Source of the DNA: MWDV01 sp002070715
GTDB taxonomy: Bacteria > Verrucomicrobiota > Verrucomicrobiia > Limisphaerales > MWDV01
Direction of reading: 5' to 3'
Length of the DNA stretch: 64,000 bases
Assembly: GCA_035411585.1 (NCBI GenBank)
Contig: DAONTI010000007.1
Span: 66,075 to 130,074, forward strand
The position numbers and the translations under genes were made by a program. Positions 15,868 through 24,725 of the stretch are shown in pieces. How positions within the stretch are numbered: the stretch's first letter is position 1; the number at the start of each line of letters is the position of its first letter. Under the pieces are notes generated by a model. The model was given only the letters and a program-made list of their open reading frames with translations. It had not been told where the DNA came from and searched no databases.

Positions 15868-17613
15868 ATGACAGAGTCGGATAAAGCGGCGCCCACCTTG
15901 GCGGACCTCGAAGAAGTTCAAGCGGACTGGTCCCATTTGAAATTGCGGGTCAGTCAGCTCGAAATGGAACGCTGCGCGCTCGAACAGGAACTCAAGACCC
16001 TGCGCGCGCTGGTGGAGCGAGTGGTGGAGCACCGGCAGCAATCGCACAGCGAACTGGTGTTGCTGCTCACCAATCTGGTGAGCAAACTGCCCCAGCACAA
16101 TCTGAGCATCCTGGTGGCCCAATTGATGGAGCACAACACCCAGGTCAGCGAAATGTGCGCGGCGCTCATCAAGGGCAGGACCGGGGCGACTTTGCCGCAA
16201 CCTTCGGTGCTCAAGGCGCTGGAGGAAACCAAACGCGAACTGGCGGCCGCCATTCCCTCTGCGGTGGAGGCGGTGCTCAGTTTGAACCCGCCGCTCGAAG
16301 CCGGGCAGTTGCGGACGTTGTCGGCGGATCCGGAGCAGTTTTTCGCACCGGCGATTGTGCGGGCGCATCGCTGTTTTCTCAAGGGCCAGGTACCGCGCGA
16401 ACGCGTGGTGCGCGAGTTTGGCGAGGCGGCGTTACCGTTGTTCCAGGACCTGACCACCGATCCCAAGTTGAATCCCCGGCCCAAACCGGAGGAGATCGTG
16501 CTGGCTTTTCACCCGGATTTTGAAGCCCTTTTGCCCCGGCAACCGGGCTTGACGCCCGAGCAGCGCGCGGCGTTGCAGCAGCTTTTCCAGCAGGTGCAGG
16601 ATAGCAAGGCCGACACCGAAGCCGCCCGCGCCCAGCGGCTGGCTTTCCACAAGCTCTCGTTTCTTTTGGAACTGCTCCACTACTACGAGCACCAGAATAC
16701 CGAGGCGCCGGACGTTGTTTTTGCCCAACGTTTGCCGGCGCTGATTGAGCAACTGGTGCTGATCCCCGGGCGCGACGACTTGAACGAGGCGCTCCTCGTC
16801 GAGGCCGAGGCGTTGTTGGCGCGGGTGCTGGCGCCGGATCACCGGCTCATGATCATCAACAACATCGGGAAAAGTGGCGGGGTGGGGCGGACACTGAAGT
16901 TTGTGCTCCGGCTGCGCACCGATCAGGTGCCGGACCAGAGCGAATTGATCCCGGAATTTATCAAGCATCTCATCCCCGCCCGCCGGCCGCCGGCGCCGGG
17001 TCTGATTCCCGCCGTGTTGAAACGGATTCATCCCGAACAACGCCTGTGTGTGTTGCGGGCCATTCAATCCACCGACCGGATCAGCCGGGAACAGGCCGAC
17101 AACCTCGCGCGCGCCGCCGCCCGGGAACTCGGGTTGTCGCTTCCCGAAATCGCCGCGCCCGCCGGTCCGGCGGTGTCGCCCGAAACCGAACGGAAACTGG
17201 CGTGGGAAGAAATCAAGGGACTCATCAACCGGCGGGCGAAGGCGGCGTCCGTGGCCGCCGCCATCCGCGATCGTTTGCACGCCCAATACGATGCCGACGA
17301 ACTCCGGGAAAGCTGGCTGGTGTTGGCCGAGGCGGATGCGATGGCGCTCATCCGCATTTTTTGTCAGTTGCCTTATTTAGCAGATGGTCGGACCGATCCG
17401 TTGGCGCAGACGATCATGACCACCTATATCAGCCGGCTCATGCACGAGAAATACGCCAACGTGTATCAAAAGATCGTCAACAGCCTCCGCAACATGATCA
17501 AAGCCAATCCGCAAAGCCCCACGTTGGTTAATTTCATGACCCTGGTGCGCTGGGTGGATGCCGAGGCTGCGCGCCGGTTGAACGGGGATCTCGCCGCGTC
17601 CGGCACGGCGTAG
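15868..17613 (+). CDS. Coiled-coil protein of unknown function
   Basis: 581 residues from the ATG at 15868; in-frame ATG at 15811 and GTG at 15790 could lengthen it. No signal peptide or membrane segment, so cytoplasmic. Residues 10-60 predict a coiled coil (LADLEEVQADWSHLKLRVSQ, LEMERCALEQELKTLRALVE). The rest is rich in helices with charged Arg/Glu repeats and few motifs; PERLRVLRAI-like helical hairpins (PEQRLCVLRAIQ, AWEEIKGLINRRAKAASVAA) recur. I recognise no enzyme motif. It has its own transcription unit after the ribosomal terminator. It may be a lineage-specific scaffold protein. Confidence 0.75.
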   Translation: MTESDKAAPTLADLEEVQADWSHLKLRVSQLEMERCALEQELKTLRALVERVVEHRQQSHSELVLLLTNLVSKLPQHNLSILVAQLMEHNTQVSEMCAALIKGRTGATLPQPSVLKALEETKRELAAAIPSAVEAVLSLNPPLEAGQLRTLSADPEQFFAPAIVRAHRCFLKGQVPRERVVREFGEAALPLFQDLTTDPKLNPRPKPEEIVLAFHPDFEALLPRQPGLTPEQRAALQQLFQQVQDSKADTEAARAQRLAFHKLSFLLELLHYYEHQNTEAPDVVFAQRLPALIEQLVLIPGRDDLNEALLVEAEALLARVLAPDHRLMIINNIGKSGGVGRTLKFVLRLRTDQVPDQSELIPEFIKHLIPARRPPAPGLIPAVLKRIHPEQRLCVLRAIQSTDRISREQADNLARAAARELGLSLPEIAAPAGPAVSPETERKLAWEEIKGLINRRAKAASVAAAIRDRLHAQYDADELRESWLVLAEADAMALIRIFCQLPYLADGRTDPLAQTIMTTYISRLMHEKYANVYQKIVNSLRNMIKANPQSPTLVNFMTLVRWVDAEAARRLNGDLAASGTA

Positions 17614-17803
17614 CAGGGCAGGATCGGACTTTTCAAAATGATGTCGCGCCGGTGGAAACCGGCGAATGCGGAAACCCGCCGGATTTTCCCCGGCACCAAC
17701 GGGCGCCTGCCCCGGCCGACTCAACGCTCAATTTGCGCCGCCCGCCGGTGCCAACGGCTAGGCGACAACAACAACCCGCATCAGTTTTTGACGCGCACGC
17801 CGG

Positions 17804-18904
17804 TCACTCAATGGTGAAGGTGAAGTTGTTGTAGTCCGCCGGTTCCCAGGCCAGAAACTGCGTTGTGGGCGAAATCGCGTAGAGCGGGGAGAAGGTCTTG
17901 ACCGTTACCTGTCGGCCGTCCGGCGTGAACTCCATCAGCCGCAACCAGCCGTCGCCGCCATTGCCCATCCAACCGCCTCCCAGCGCTTGGGTATTAAACA
18001 GAATCTGGATTACACTTTTTCCGGCGGCGTTCTGGTCCACCCGGAAGCCAACCCCGCCTTTGAAGTTGTCGGGCATGGCAATATGACCGCACAACACCAG
18101 GCGAATGTTGGCCGCAGGTTCGATCAGTTTTTCCCAGAGCGCCTGGCCATAATTGACATCCGCCACCTTGTAACGCTCTTTGTCCACCCGTTGATTTTGT
18201 TTCAGCATATTGCGCATGTACGAGTGGGTGGACACAATCCCGATATCTGCGGCGTACTCCGGGCGCGCAAACAACGCTTTGGCCCAGGCCACGACCGGAT
18301 CTGACGGCGCAAACTCCAGAGCGACAAACAGCAGGTGCGGCCCGTTGGGGGTCTTGAAACGGTAAGCGGCATTTTCCAGGGTCTTTCTGCCGTCCCGATT
18401 TTCGCAGTACTCCACCAGTACCCCCTGCCAGGCCGGATTGCGGGTCTCCGGGAAAAAATCCGGAAAACGGGTCCGCCGATCCTCCGCCGCCAGCAGCCCG
18501 TAATCATGGTTCCCGGTGCACATGATATAGGGCAGTTTGCCATCCAGCCGGGCGAATCCGTTGGAGGCGCAGAGCCACATCTGCTCGCTGGTCTGATTGT
18601 AGCGCTTGCCATCCGGTTGATACATCTCGTTGGCTTCCACGATGTCGCCCACCTGCACTGCGGTCATGATGTTCAGCGGCTGGATATTCTCCGCTATCCA
18701 CGCAGCCATCAGATCCCAGATGCCTTGATTGCGCTCAAACTTCACGTAGCTCTGAATATCCGGAATCATCACTACCGTAAAATTCCCGGGTGCGGACAAA
18801 GCCGGAGCTTGATACGGAATCGGGGCGGGGGCCGGGGACTGCGCCGACAGGGAAAACACGCCCAGCGCGGCAATGATGATCAAGGTACGCAATTTCATCT
18901 TCAT
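17804..18904 (-). CDS. Secreted calcineurin-like metallophosphoesterase
   Basis: 366 residues from the ATG at 18904 (MKMKLRTLIIIAALGVFSLS, cleaved signal; aagaagga upstream). Metallophosphoesterase motifs follow in order: MIPDIQSY (PDIQ in place of DxH, as in a known DTQ-type subgroup), VQVGDIVEAN, CTGNHDYG, a VSTHSYM His, and CGHIAMPD. The fold cleaves phosphomonoesters or diesters with two metal ions in the periplasm or outside. The C-terminus (GGGWMGNGGDGWLRLMEFTP) suggests a beta-rich substrate domain. Phosphate scavenging is plausible; substrate unknown. Confidence 0.85.
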   Translation of the reverse strand: MKMKLRTLIIIAALGVFSLSAQSPAPAPIPYQAPALSAPGNFTVVMIPDIQSYVKFERNQGIWDLMAAWIAENIQPLNIMTAVQVGDIVEANEMYQPDGKRYNQTSEQMWLCASNGFARLDGKLPYIMCTGNHDYGLLAAEDRRTRFPDFFPETRNPAWQGVLVEYCENRDGRKTLENAAYRFKTPNGPHLLFVALEFAPSDPVVAWAKALFARPEYAADIGIVSTHSYMRNMLKQNQRVDKERYKVADVNYGQALWEKLIEPAANIRLVLCGHIAMPDNFKGGVGFRVDQNAAGKSVIQILFNTQALGGGWMGNGGDGWLRLMEFTPDGRQVTVKTFSPLYAISPTTQFLAWEPADYNNFTFTIE

Positions 18905-19186
18905 ATTTTTCCTTCTTGGTTTGTAAAACCCGCGCGCTTTTACCGTCAGGAAGTGACGCGCTCTGGCGCCGGACTGGTTTCTCCGTTCATTCGTTCCGCC
19001 GCAACTGCCTACGGTCGCCAAAAAACAAATGCCCGTCAGAAGTAACTTGTCCACGCCTAAAAAGCAATTGCTTCCGTGGATATGCCTTCCTTCCACCGCA
19101 GTCCTGCTCGGGGGAACGGAGGCCAAACTTCTCTCGCTCTCCTCCACGCCTTGCACGCGTGGCGACCCGGCGTTTGCCCGGACAGT

Positions 19187-19651
19187 TCAGAGGGGCAAAA
19201 ATTCCTCGCGAATTCCGTGTGCGTCGCAGTGGAGAATCGCCACGCTGCGCGGTTGGGCAAACCGGGGTTGGCCGCAATAGCCGGGATTGAAAAACAAGGT
19301 TCCGTGAAGCCGCTCGCAAAACGCCTTGTGCGTGTGGCCGAACACCACCACGTCCGGTTGCTCCCGGTGGATGCGGCGCCGCAGCGGCTCCGTCAACCGC
19401 CACGGGTCCACGATGTGCTGCACCAGAAACCGGCGCCCGCCCAGCGTCACGCTTTCCGTCTCGCGATAGTTGAATCGCGGGTCATCCGTGTTCCCCAGCA
19501 CCGCTGTCACCGGCGCGACGGCTTTCAACTCCAGGAGCAGCGCCGGAAAACCGATGTCGCCCGCGTGCAGGATGTGGTCCACCCCGGCAAACCATTCCGG
19601 AATGCGTTCGTCCAGATAACCGTGGGTGTCGGACAGGACGCCAATTTTCAT
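19187..19651 (-). CDS. YfcE/MJ0936-type phosphodiesterase
   Basis: 154 residues. MKIGVLSDTHGYLDE carries DxH, HILHAGDIG gives GD, VLGNTDDPR gives GNxD, VVFGHTHKA gives GHTH: the full two-metal site of the small single-domain cytoplasmic metallophosphoesterases. No signal peptide. Family members hydrolyse model phosphodiesters and the cellular substrate is often unknown. Unrelated in sequence context to the secreted phosphoesterase just downstream, although both are on the same strand 280 bp apart. Confidence 0.9.
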   Translation of the reverse strand: MKIGVLSDTHGYLDERIPEWFAGVDHILHAGDIGFPALLLELKAVAPVTAVLGNTDDPRFNYRETESVTLGGRRFLVQHIVDPWRLTEPLRRRIHREQPDVVVFGHTHKAFCERLHGTLFFNPGYCGQPRFAQPRSVAILHCDAHGIREEFLPL

Positions 19652-19731
19652 GGAGCTGCGGGGTGGGGGCGGGGCGGGCGGATGGCCGCGAGCGCCCGGT
19701 TCATCGGGTGCGTCTCGCGTGGCTTTTCCCC

Positions 19732-20400
19732 CTACGCTTGGGCCTCCTCCGGGACTTCTTCCGCGTCGGGTTCCGCTTCCGCCGTTGCGCCGGCTTCTTT
19801 TTCCAGCGGTGATTCGGCGGCTTCACTCAGTTTGGCCGCGCCGACAAATAAGGCGGTGAACAATCCGCCGCTCAAAAGGGTGTTGCGGAAGAACACCCAG
19901 GTGGGCGGCCAGCCCGCCGTGCCTTTGATCAACGCCGTCAGCCAGCCCAGCCACGTCTTGCTGTATTCCACGTTGCTGAACGGATTAAACAGCCAGGAGA
20001 CCGTGTTGGTGATCACGTAAAACAACAAGGCCCCGAGAATCCCCCCGCCCAGCAAGCCCAGAAACGAAGATTGCGGTTTGAACCGCCGCCCCAGCAGGAT
20101 CAACACCCCGAACGCCGCGTAGTTGAACAACTGAGATTTCAACACCGGCAGGGACCACACGTCGAGATGCAGGTGGAAATAGTAATAGCAATTCAGGCCG
20201 ATATCCGTGAGCAACAACACACCCAACGGCAGCCACCACGCCATCGCCCCGGTGAAATACACCCCCGCGCAGAAGGCCAAGGCGTAGGCCGCGCTGAAAT
20301 TCTCGAATCCTTCCGGAAACACCCCCGGAATCCGAGTCAGCGCGAACACCAGCATCAAGGCGATGGGCAACACCAGCTTTCCTTTCACGCCCCGCAGCAT
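19732..20400 (-). CDS. DUF6580-type integral membrane protein
   Basis: 222 residues from the ATG at 20400; in-frame ATGs further upstream (20487 region) would add a hydrophilic N-terminus. Five or six membrane segments: LVLPIALMLVFALTRIPGVF, FSAAYALAFCAGVYFTGAMA, LPLGVLLLTDIGLNCYYYFH, LFNYAAFGVLILLG, LGGGILGALLFYVITNTVSW. The FSAAxALAxFAGxYF and L-T-D-xxL pattern matches the DUF6580/ECF-S-like family. The tail after residue 195 is acidic Ala/Glu-rich. Function unknown; a substrate-binding S component is a guess from fold similarity. Confidence 0.75.
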   Translation of the reverse strand: MLRGVKGKLVLPIALMLVFALTRIPGVFPEGFENFSAAYALAFCAGVYFTGAMAWWLPLGVLLLTDIGLNCYYYFHLHLDVWSLPVLKSQLFNYAAFGVLILLGRRFKPQSSFLGLLGGGILGALLFYVITNTVSWLFNPFSNVEYSKTWLGWLTALIKGTAGWPPTWVFFRNTLLSGGLFTALFVGAAKLSEAAESPLEKEAGATAEAEPDAEEVPEEAQA

Positions 20401-20580
20401 ATCCCGAATAACGGGAATGACAAGTCGCCACGTACCGCGTAATGGTGGATGACGCCCGGATTTCGCCATTGCCATGAAATGGAACATAGTTAAACCGCCG
20501 ATAAATTTCGATATGAAAGCGAAAACCCACAACGCTGGAAGCCATCGGCTAAATGCTTTCGCCCGCCGAGGGCCCCGATT

Positions 20581-20657
20581 CACGCCGATGAGGCGCCGGG
20601 AAAAATCTGCGCCATCTGCGTCATCTGCGGATTCATTTTTCAGGCCGTTGACGGCGA
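20581..20657. repeat. Dispersed 78-bp repeat, copy 1
   Basis: The stretch around cgtcatctgcggattc (20618-20633) recurs at 25591-25668 with the same order of conserved blocks: cac-ccgatg-ggc-ccgg-aaaaatctg at the left and acggcg at the right. It lies in the 20401-20713 gap, which otherwise shows no gene. Such short intergenic repeats are common in this phylum. Confidence 0.6.
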
Positions 20658-20713
20658 CGTGCATTGAGGAGATTACCTCCGGATTTATCCGCAGTTAAAC
20701 GGCAGTTTGCCGG

Positions 20714-21522
20714 ATGAAAGATTCGCTCGCCATCTTGCACGAGGACGCCGATCTGCTGGTGGTCAACAAACCGGCGGGTTGATCGGTCATCCCACCAAGC
20801 CGGATGGCCGTTCCAGTTTGGTCAGCCGCCTGCGCGGTTATCTCGGCGGAGAAACCATCCCGCGCTTGGTGAATCGGCTGGATCGCGAAACCGCCGGCGT
20901 CGTGCTGGCCGCCAAGACCCTGGCGGCCGCGCGGGAGCTGGCGCGCGTGTTTGAGGGCCGCGCCATGGAGAAAATTTATCTGGCCATCGTCCAGGGACGC
21001 GTGCGGGAGAACGCTGGCGTCATTGACGCGCCGCTGGGCCGGGACGAAACCAGCGCGGTCGCCATCAAAGACTGTGTCCGGCCCGACGGCGCGCCCGCGC
21101 GGACGGAATTTTGTGTGTTGCACCGTTTTCAGCGCCCGACCGCCGCCGATCCGAATTTACCCGCGCCCGCCCAGGCAATATCGTCACCGCATTTCGAAAT
21201 CGCACCCGCCACCGCTCCGGCTTGGTTCACACTGCTTCGTTTGCGCCCGCACACGGGACGCAAACATCAACTGCGCATTCATCTCGCGCATCGGGGCCAC
21301 CCGCTCGTGGGCGATAAGATTTATGGCCCCGACGAGCGATGCTACCTGAATTTCGTGCGCGGATGTCTGACCCCGGAACAGGCGCGCCGCCTGATTCTCC
21401 CTTTTCACGCGTTGCACGCCGCCGAACTCCGGTTTGTCTGGCGCGGACGCGACTGGCATTTCCGCGCGCCTCCCGAACCGTGGTTTCAGGAATTTACCCA
21501 ATTTCCGAAGTTGCACGCGTAA
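20714..21522 (+). pseudogene. RluA-family pseudouridine synthase with a one-base frameshift
   Basis: The N-terminus reads MKDSLAILHEDADLLVVNKP then AG and a TGA at 20780-20782. The rest continues one frame over as LIGHPTKPDGRSSLVSRLRG. Adding one T to gggttga restores a single gene of about 270 residues. The catalytic motif NRLDRETAG (normally HRLDxxTSG) and the binding motif RPHTGRKHQLRIHLAHRGHP plus LVGDKIYG are intact, so the protein would be an active 23S or tRNA uridine isomerase if the reading frame were whole. Either a recent loss, a sequencing error, or a rare frameshifted product. Confidence 0.8.
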
Positions 21523-21584
21523 GCATGCGGGCTCGTAATCAGGAATTTTTCTCCCTTTTCACCCGTGAGGGCCTGGCTCGTTTT

Positions 21585-21608
21585 CTTGTCCCCAGTTTTG
21601 GGGACAAG
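21585..21608. repeat. Nine-pair hairpin cttgtcccc / ggggacaag
   Basis: Arms 21585-21593 and 21600-21608 with loop agtttt. A further half-copy (ttttgtccccagtttt) follows at about 21622-21637. It sits in the 21523-21834 gap between the RluA gene and the small secreted protein. No U-run directly follows, so a repeat or protein-binding site is as likely as a terminator. No gene seen in the gap. Confidence 0.5.
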
Positions 21609-21690
21609 GCCGTGTCACCAGTTTTGTCCCCAGTTTTCGCAAATTTTTTCTCGAAAAATCGGCTTCCCTAAGGACTGAAATTCTCTCAAC

Positions 21691-21707
21691 TCATTGATAT
21701 ACAATGA
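21691..21707. promoter_or_regulatory. Inverted repeat TCATTG-atata-CAATGA, operator candidate
   Basis: Perfect six-base inverted repeat with a five-base AT spacer, about 55 bp upstream of a TTGACA element and 128 bp upstream of the secreted-protein start. Spacing fits a dimeric regulator site. Inference only. Confidence 0.35.
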
Positions 21708-21760
21708 AATACATCAATTTTTGCGAGCTGAAAAAATGTTCAAAAAAATTCAATAAATAG

Positions 21761-21789
21761 TTGACAGAAAAATCATTCTTTGGGAGATT
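21761..21789 (+). promoter_or_regulatory. Candidate promoter of the YSLNVVGYYNV-type gene
   Basis: Perfect -35 TTGACA at 21761-21766 behind an A/T-rich UP-like stretch (aaaaaatgttcaaaaaaatt). A 17-bp spacer leads to GAGATT, a poor -10, at 21784-21789. TATAAA lies further down (about 21808) but at the wrong spacing. Confidence 0.35.
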
Positions 21790-21834
21790 GACCTCGCACA
21801 CGGCAATATAAAAAGCCAAAAAGAGAGAAAAAAC

Positions 21835-22482
21835 ATGAGAACAAAAGCACTATTGGTCGCTGCGGTCCTCGCAGCAGGTCTCGCCACCTCTATGGCGCAA
21901 AACGTGTACTCACTCAATGTAGTGGGCTACTACAACGTGACGATCCCAGCGAATGGTGGACTCCAGATGATCGTCAACCAATTGGATACGCCGGACAACA
22001 CGCTCGTCAGCTTAGTCAAAGATGTTCCGGATGGGACTCAGTTCTTCAAATGGACCGGCTCCGCATTCGCCCTTTCTTTGTACGAAGATCTGGGTGACGG
22101 TGGGGAGTGGTCCACAGACTTCTCAATGGCACCAGGAGAGGGCGGGTTTATAAAGAACAACTCGGGCACTCCGTTAACGATCACCTTCGTTGGTGAAGTG
22201 AAACAAGGAGAGTTGGTTAATCCGATTCCCGCTGGCTACAGCCTCCTTGGATCGATCGTGCCCCAAGCGGGCGGCGTATCGAGTAACTTGGAAATGCCTG
22301 CCGCCGATGGCGATCAGCTCTTCAAGTGGACAGGGACTGCATACGACACTTACCTGTATGAAGATTTAGGTGAAGGTGGAGAATGGGGCCCAGCTGAGCC
22401 AACTGTCAACGTGGGTGAAGGCTTCTTCATCAGGAAAAATGTAGCGGTTGACTGGGTGCGCAACTTCGCAGTGCCTAAATAA
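21835..22482 (+). CDS. Small secreted protein with an internal duplication
   Basis: 215 residues. MRTKALLVAAVLAAGLATSM-AQ is a cleaved signal; the mature chain starts NVYSLNVVGYYNVTIPANGG, a start I associate with a Verrucomicrobiota-specific secreted family. Two repeats are visible: QFFKWTGSAFALSLYEDLGD-GGEW then GEGGFIKNN, and QLFKWTGTAYDTYLYEDLGE-GGEW then GEGFFIRKN, about 90 residues apart. No enzymatic motif. Codon use is AT-richer than neighbours. Followed 60 bp later by a PEP-CTERM protein, suggesting a secreted pair. Function unknown. Confidence 0.8.
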   Translation: MRTKALLVAAVLAAGLATSMAQNVYSLNVVGYYNVTIPANGGLQMIVNQLDTPDNTLVSLVKDVPDGTQFFKWTGSAFALSLYEDLGDGGEWSTDFSMAPGEGGFIKNNSGTPLTITFVGEVKQGELVNPIPAGYSLLGSIVPQAGGVSSNLEMPAADGDQLFKWTGTAYDTYLYEDLGEGGEWGPAEPTVNVGEGFFIRKNVAVDWVRNFAVPK

Positions 22483-22541
22483 GGAAGACAACTTTTCTTT
22501 AAAAAAACATAAAAAGCACAGCATCAATAAAACAACAAACT

Positions 22542-23144
22542 ATGAAAAAATCAATCATCGCATTATTGGCCGTTCTTACAGCCGGTAGCGTATTCGCGCA
22601 GGGCACGATTGTGTATTACAATCGGATCACTGGTTCAGTAGTGGCTCCCATATATGGACCTGAGCTTGACAATCCCGCTCTGGCTTTAACGGGTAATACT
22701 ACCGCTGGTACGCCTGCTGGAGATACAGTGTATACTGGCGCAGCGCTTGCCGGGACTGGATTTACAGCCGAGCTATGGGCGGGGGCAACGGCAGATAGCC
22801 TTGTTCCAGTGCCCGGAACCCAAAGGAGTTTCCGGACTGGTGCGGGGGCAGGTTTAATTGACAGCGTCGGTGTGATTGCCGTGATACCCGGTTTCGATGA
22901 GGGAGCTACGCCATTCCTTCAAGTGCGCGCATGGGACAATGTGGGCGGCGCAATCTTGAATTGGGATGATGCAGTAATAAAGGGAGCATCTCTTCCTTTT
23001 GTCTCTGCTCCGCTTGGCGGCATGGCACCAGCACCCAACTTGGTTGGCTTGACTAGTTTCAACCTGTATGTGATTCCCGAACCCAGCACGTTTGCGCTGT
23101 TGGGCTTGGGTGCGCTCGGAATGTTCCTGTTCCGCCGCAAGTAA
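22542..23144 (+). CDS. PEP-CTERM sorting-signal protein
   Basis: 200 residues. MKKSIIALLAVLTAGSVFAQ is a signal peptide and the C-terminus is a textbook PEP-CTERM tail: VIPEPSTFALLGLGALGMFL then FRRK. Such tails are cut by exosortase and the protein is retained or released at the cell surface together with exopolysaccharide. The 150 residues between are Gly/Ala/Thr-rich beta-type sequence (GTIVYYNRITGSVVAPIYGP). The exosortase gene is not in this window. No clear Shine-Dalgarno. A strong terminator follows. Confidence 0.9.
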   Translation: MKKSIIALLAVLTAGSVFAQGTIVYYNRITGSVVAPIYGPELDNPALALTGNTTAGTPAGDTVYTGAALAGTGFTAELWAGATADSLVPVPGTQRSFRTGAGAGLIDSVGVIAVIPGFDEGATPFLQVRAWDNVGGAILNWDDAVIKGASLPFVSAPLGGMAPAPNLVGLTSFNLYVIPEPSTFALLGLGALGMFLFRRK

Positions 23145-23164
23145 GCGTTTGACGCTTTTTTCAC

Positions 23165-23195
23165 AGGCCGTCCGGTTCGCCGGACGGCCTTTTTT
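23165..23195 (+). terminator. Intrinsic terminator after the PEP-CTERM gene
   Basis: aggccgtccgg, loop ttcg, ccggacggcct, then a T-run: an 11-pair stem with a stable UUCG tetraloop. Confidence 0.92.
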
Positions 23196-23293
23196 GTTCT
23201 CTGTTGGCCCGTTTCCCAATCTCAAGCCAAGCGTTGGGGTCAAACCGATGACTGCCATTCGTTCAGGACGAGCGTCGGCGCGGCAGCGTCTTA

Positions 23294-23367
23294 GACTGCG
23301 GCAGCCCTCTGCCGCTGTGGAATCATCGGCCCGCGACCGGAAAAAGCGGCAGAAGACTGCCGCAGTC
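23294..23367. repeat. REP-like long inverted repeat
   Basis: Arms at 23294-23316 and 23345-23367 are 23 bases each and pair at 20 of 23 positions (left gactgcggcag-ccct-ctgccgct). The loop (28 bases) carries atcggcccgcgacc. This architecture recurs in translated intergenic pieces of the phylum (CGSLLPLF-type reading). It fills the 23145-23507 gap, in which I see no gene. Confidence 0.65.
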
Positions 23368-23507
23368 CAAAACCTCACGGACAGAGTCGCCATTTCCCAT
23401 TCGGTCTCCAATTTCATTGGGTGACACTCGTTCGGTGCCCCGGCCACAACTTGAATTAAACCGCTCTATCCCGTCATTTTGACAGCGATCGGAAAAGCGC
23501 TTCCGCC

Positions 23508-24638
23508 TCACAAATCGGGAAAACCGGAAAGGTCAAACCATTGGATTTGATATTGAGCGGGATTCAGACCCGCCCACCGGCTCAATTCATCCAAATCGCG
23601 TTGATAGGCATTGCCGGGCAGGGTGGGGACCACAGCGACCCATTCCCATCCCTGTGAGCCGTTCAAGACGAAGCCGCTGTAATGTCCGCTGTCGCCGGGC
23701 TGCGCCATGGAATGGCCGGCACTGCGCGTGCTGCCCACGTATCCGTGTTGGCACCGCCCCATCTGCGGCCAAGTCCAAACATCTTGTCCACGTGTTTTGG
23801 CGTTGAATTCATTCCAATCCATCACCCGCACCGGCTCGATGCTGGCCGGCAGGTCTTCGTTGAACAGGTAAATCGAGTAATCGAAACGGACATTGTTGGT
23901 CGTGTGCAATCGGGTGATCCGGGCGGCGATGGTGCGGGCGATGATCTGGTTGTTGGCGGTGACAAAAAACATCCGGCGCCCGCTGTAATCCGTGGACAAG
24001 GCGGAGGGTTTGCCGGCGCAATGTCCGCACGCGAGCGCGTGCCGGCGGGTGACCAGCGTGGCCGGCGCCTGCATATCCAGATAATTCGGCGCCCAGGGAC
24101 TGAACGCGCCGCTGGACCAGCCGGTGACGCCGCGCACCCCCGCGACGAAGGATTGGGGATTACGCACCGCCCGTCCGCCGTGAATCGGCCAGCCCGGAGT
24201 GGCGGTCCGTTCGGACATGAGCCGTGGCGATCGGCCATTGGTGAGCCGCACGAAATTTGTCCAGATCATTTCCGGCAAGGTCAACGCCGTACTTGGCGGG
24301 GACGGCAATGCCGCTGCTTGGATGGGAAAAGTGGGGGCCGGGCTCACCGATGGGGCATTGTCCATGCGTAGCGGTTCGTTCTGGGCGGTGATTGGCGGTC
24401 CGACAACTGCGGCTTTTGGGGGTGCACAGGAGGAGGTTGCCGCAGCGAGCAATCCGGCCAAAAGGCCAATCAAATGAGGCCGCAAACCACAAGGGAGATC
24501 ACCGGAGAGAATGGCATTCCAGCGGGGGCGGATATTTTTGCAAGCGGGCGTTTCGCCTTTGTCCGCCATACCCCAGGTGCCGTCGTTGAGGGGGCAAATC
24601 GCCCAGTGAATGAAGGATGAAACAGTCTTCGGCATCAT
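23508..24638 (-). CDS. Lipoprotein candidate with chymotrypsin-like serine-protease motifs
   Basis: Up to 376 residues. The first 52 codons look non-coding; a TTG at 24485 would give MRPHLIGLLAGLLAAATSSC, a good lipoprotein signal with Cys at the end, so the true start is uncertain. In the body, RRHALACGHCAG resembles the TAAHC His segment, FDYSIYLFNEDLPASI resembles the Asp segment (DIALLxL), and QPGDSGHYSGFVLN holds the GDSG nucleophile motif. Order and spacing fit an S1-like fold with a loosely conserved His region. Function as an envelope protease is inferred, not proven. Stands alone between repeat fields. Confidence 0.65.
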   Translation of the reverse strand: MMPKTVSSFIHWAICPLNDGTWGMADKGETPACKNIRPRWNAILSGDLPCGLRPHLIGLLAGLLAAATSSCAPPKAAVVGPPITAQNEPLRMDNAPSVSPAPTFPIQAAALPSPPSTALTLPEMIWTNFVRLTNGRSPRLMSERTATPGWPIHGGRAVRNPQSFVAGVRGVTGWSSGAFSPWAPNYLDMQAPATLVTRRHALACGHCAGKPSALSTDYSGRRMFFVTANNQIIARTIAARITRLHTTNNVRFDYSIYLFNEDLPASIEPVRVMDWNEFNAKTRGQDVWTWPQMGRCQHGYVGSTRSAGHSMAQPGDSGHYSGFVLNGSQGWEWVAVVPTLPGNAYQRDLDELSRWAGLNPAQYQIQWFDLSGFPDL

Positions 24639-24725
24639 ACGTGAACCGTAAATGGAGGTCTCCCAAGAGTAAAGCCAATCGGGAATGCGGCGAGGGAAAG
24701 ATTGGGGATATCGTGCTCCCCCCCA

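Noticed and set aside
18905..19186. Possible small genes in the gap between the phosphoesterases
   Set aside because: Short frames on both strands have no start signal, no family motif and no repeats; nothing supportable.
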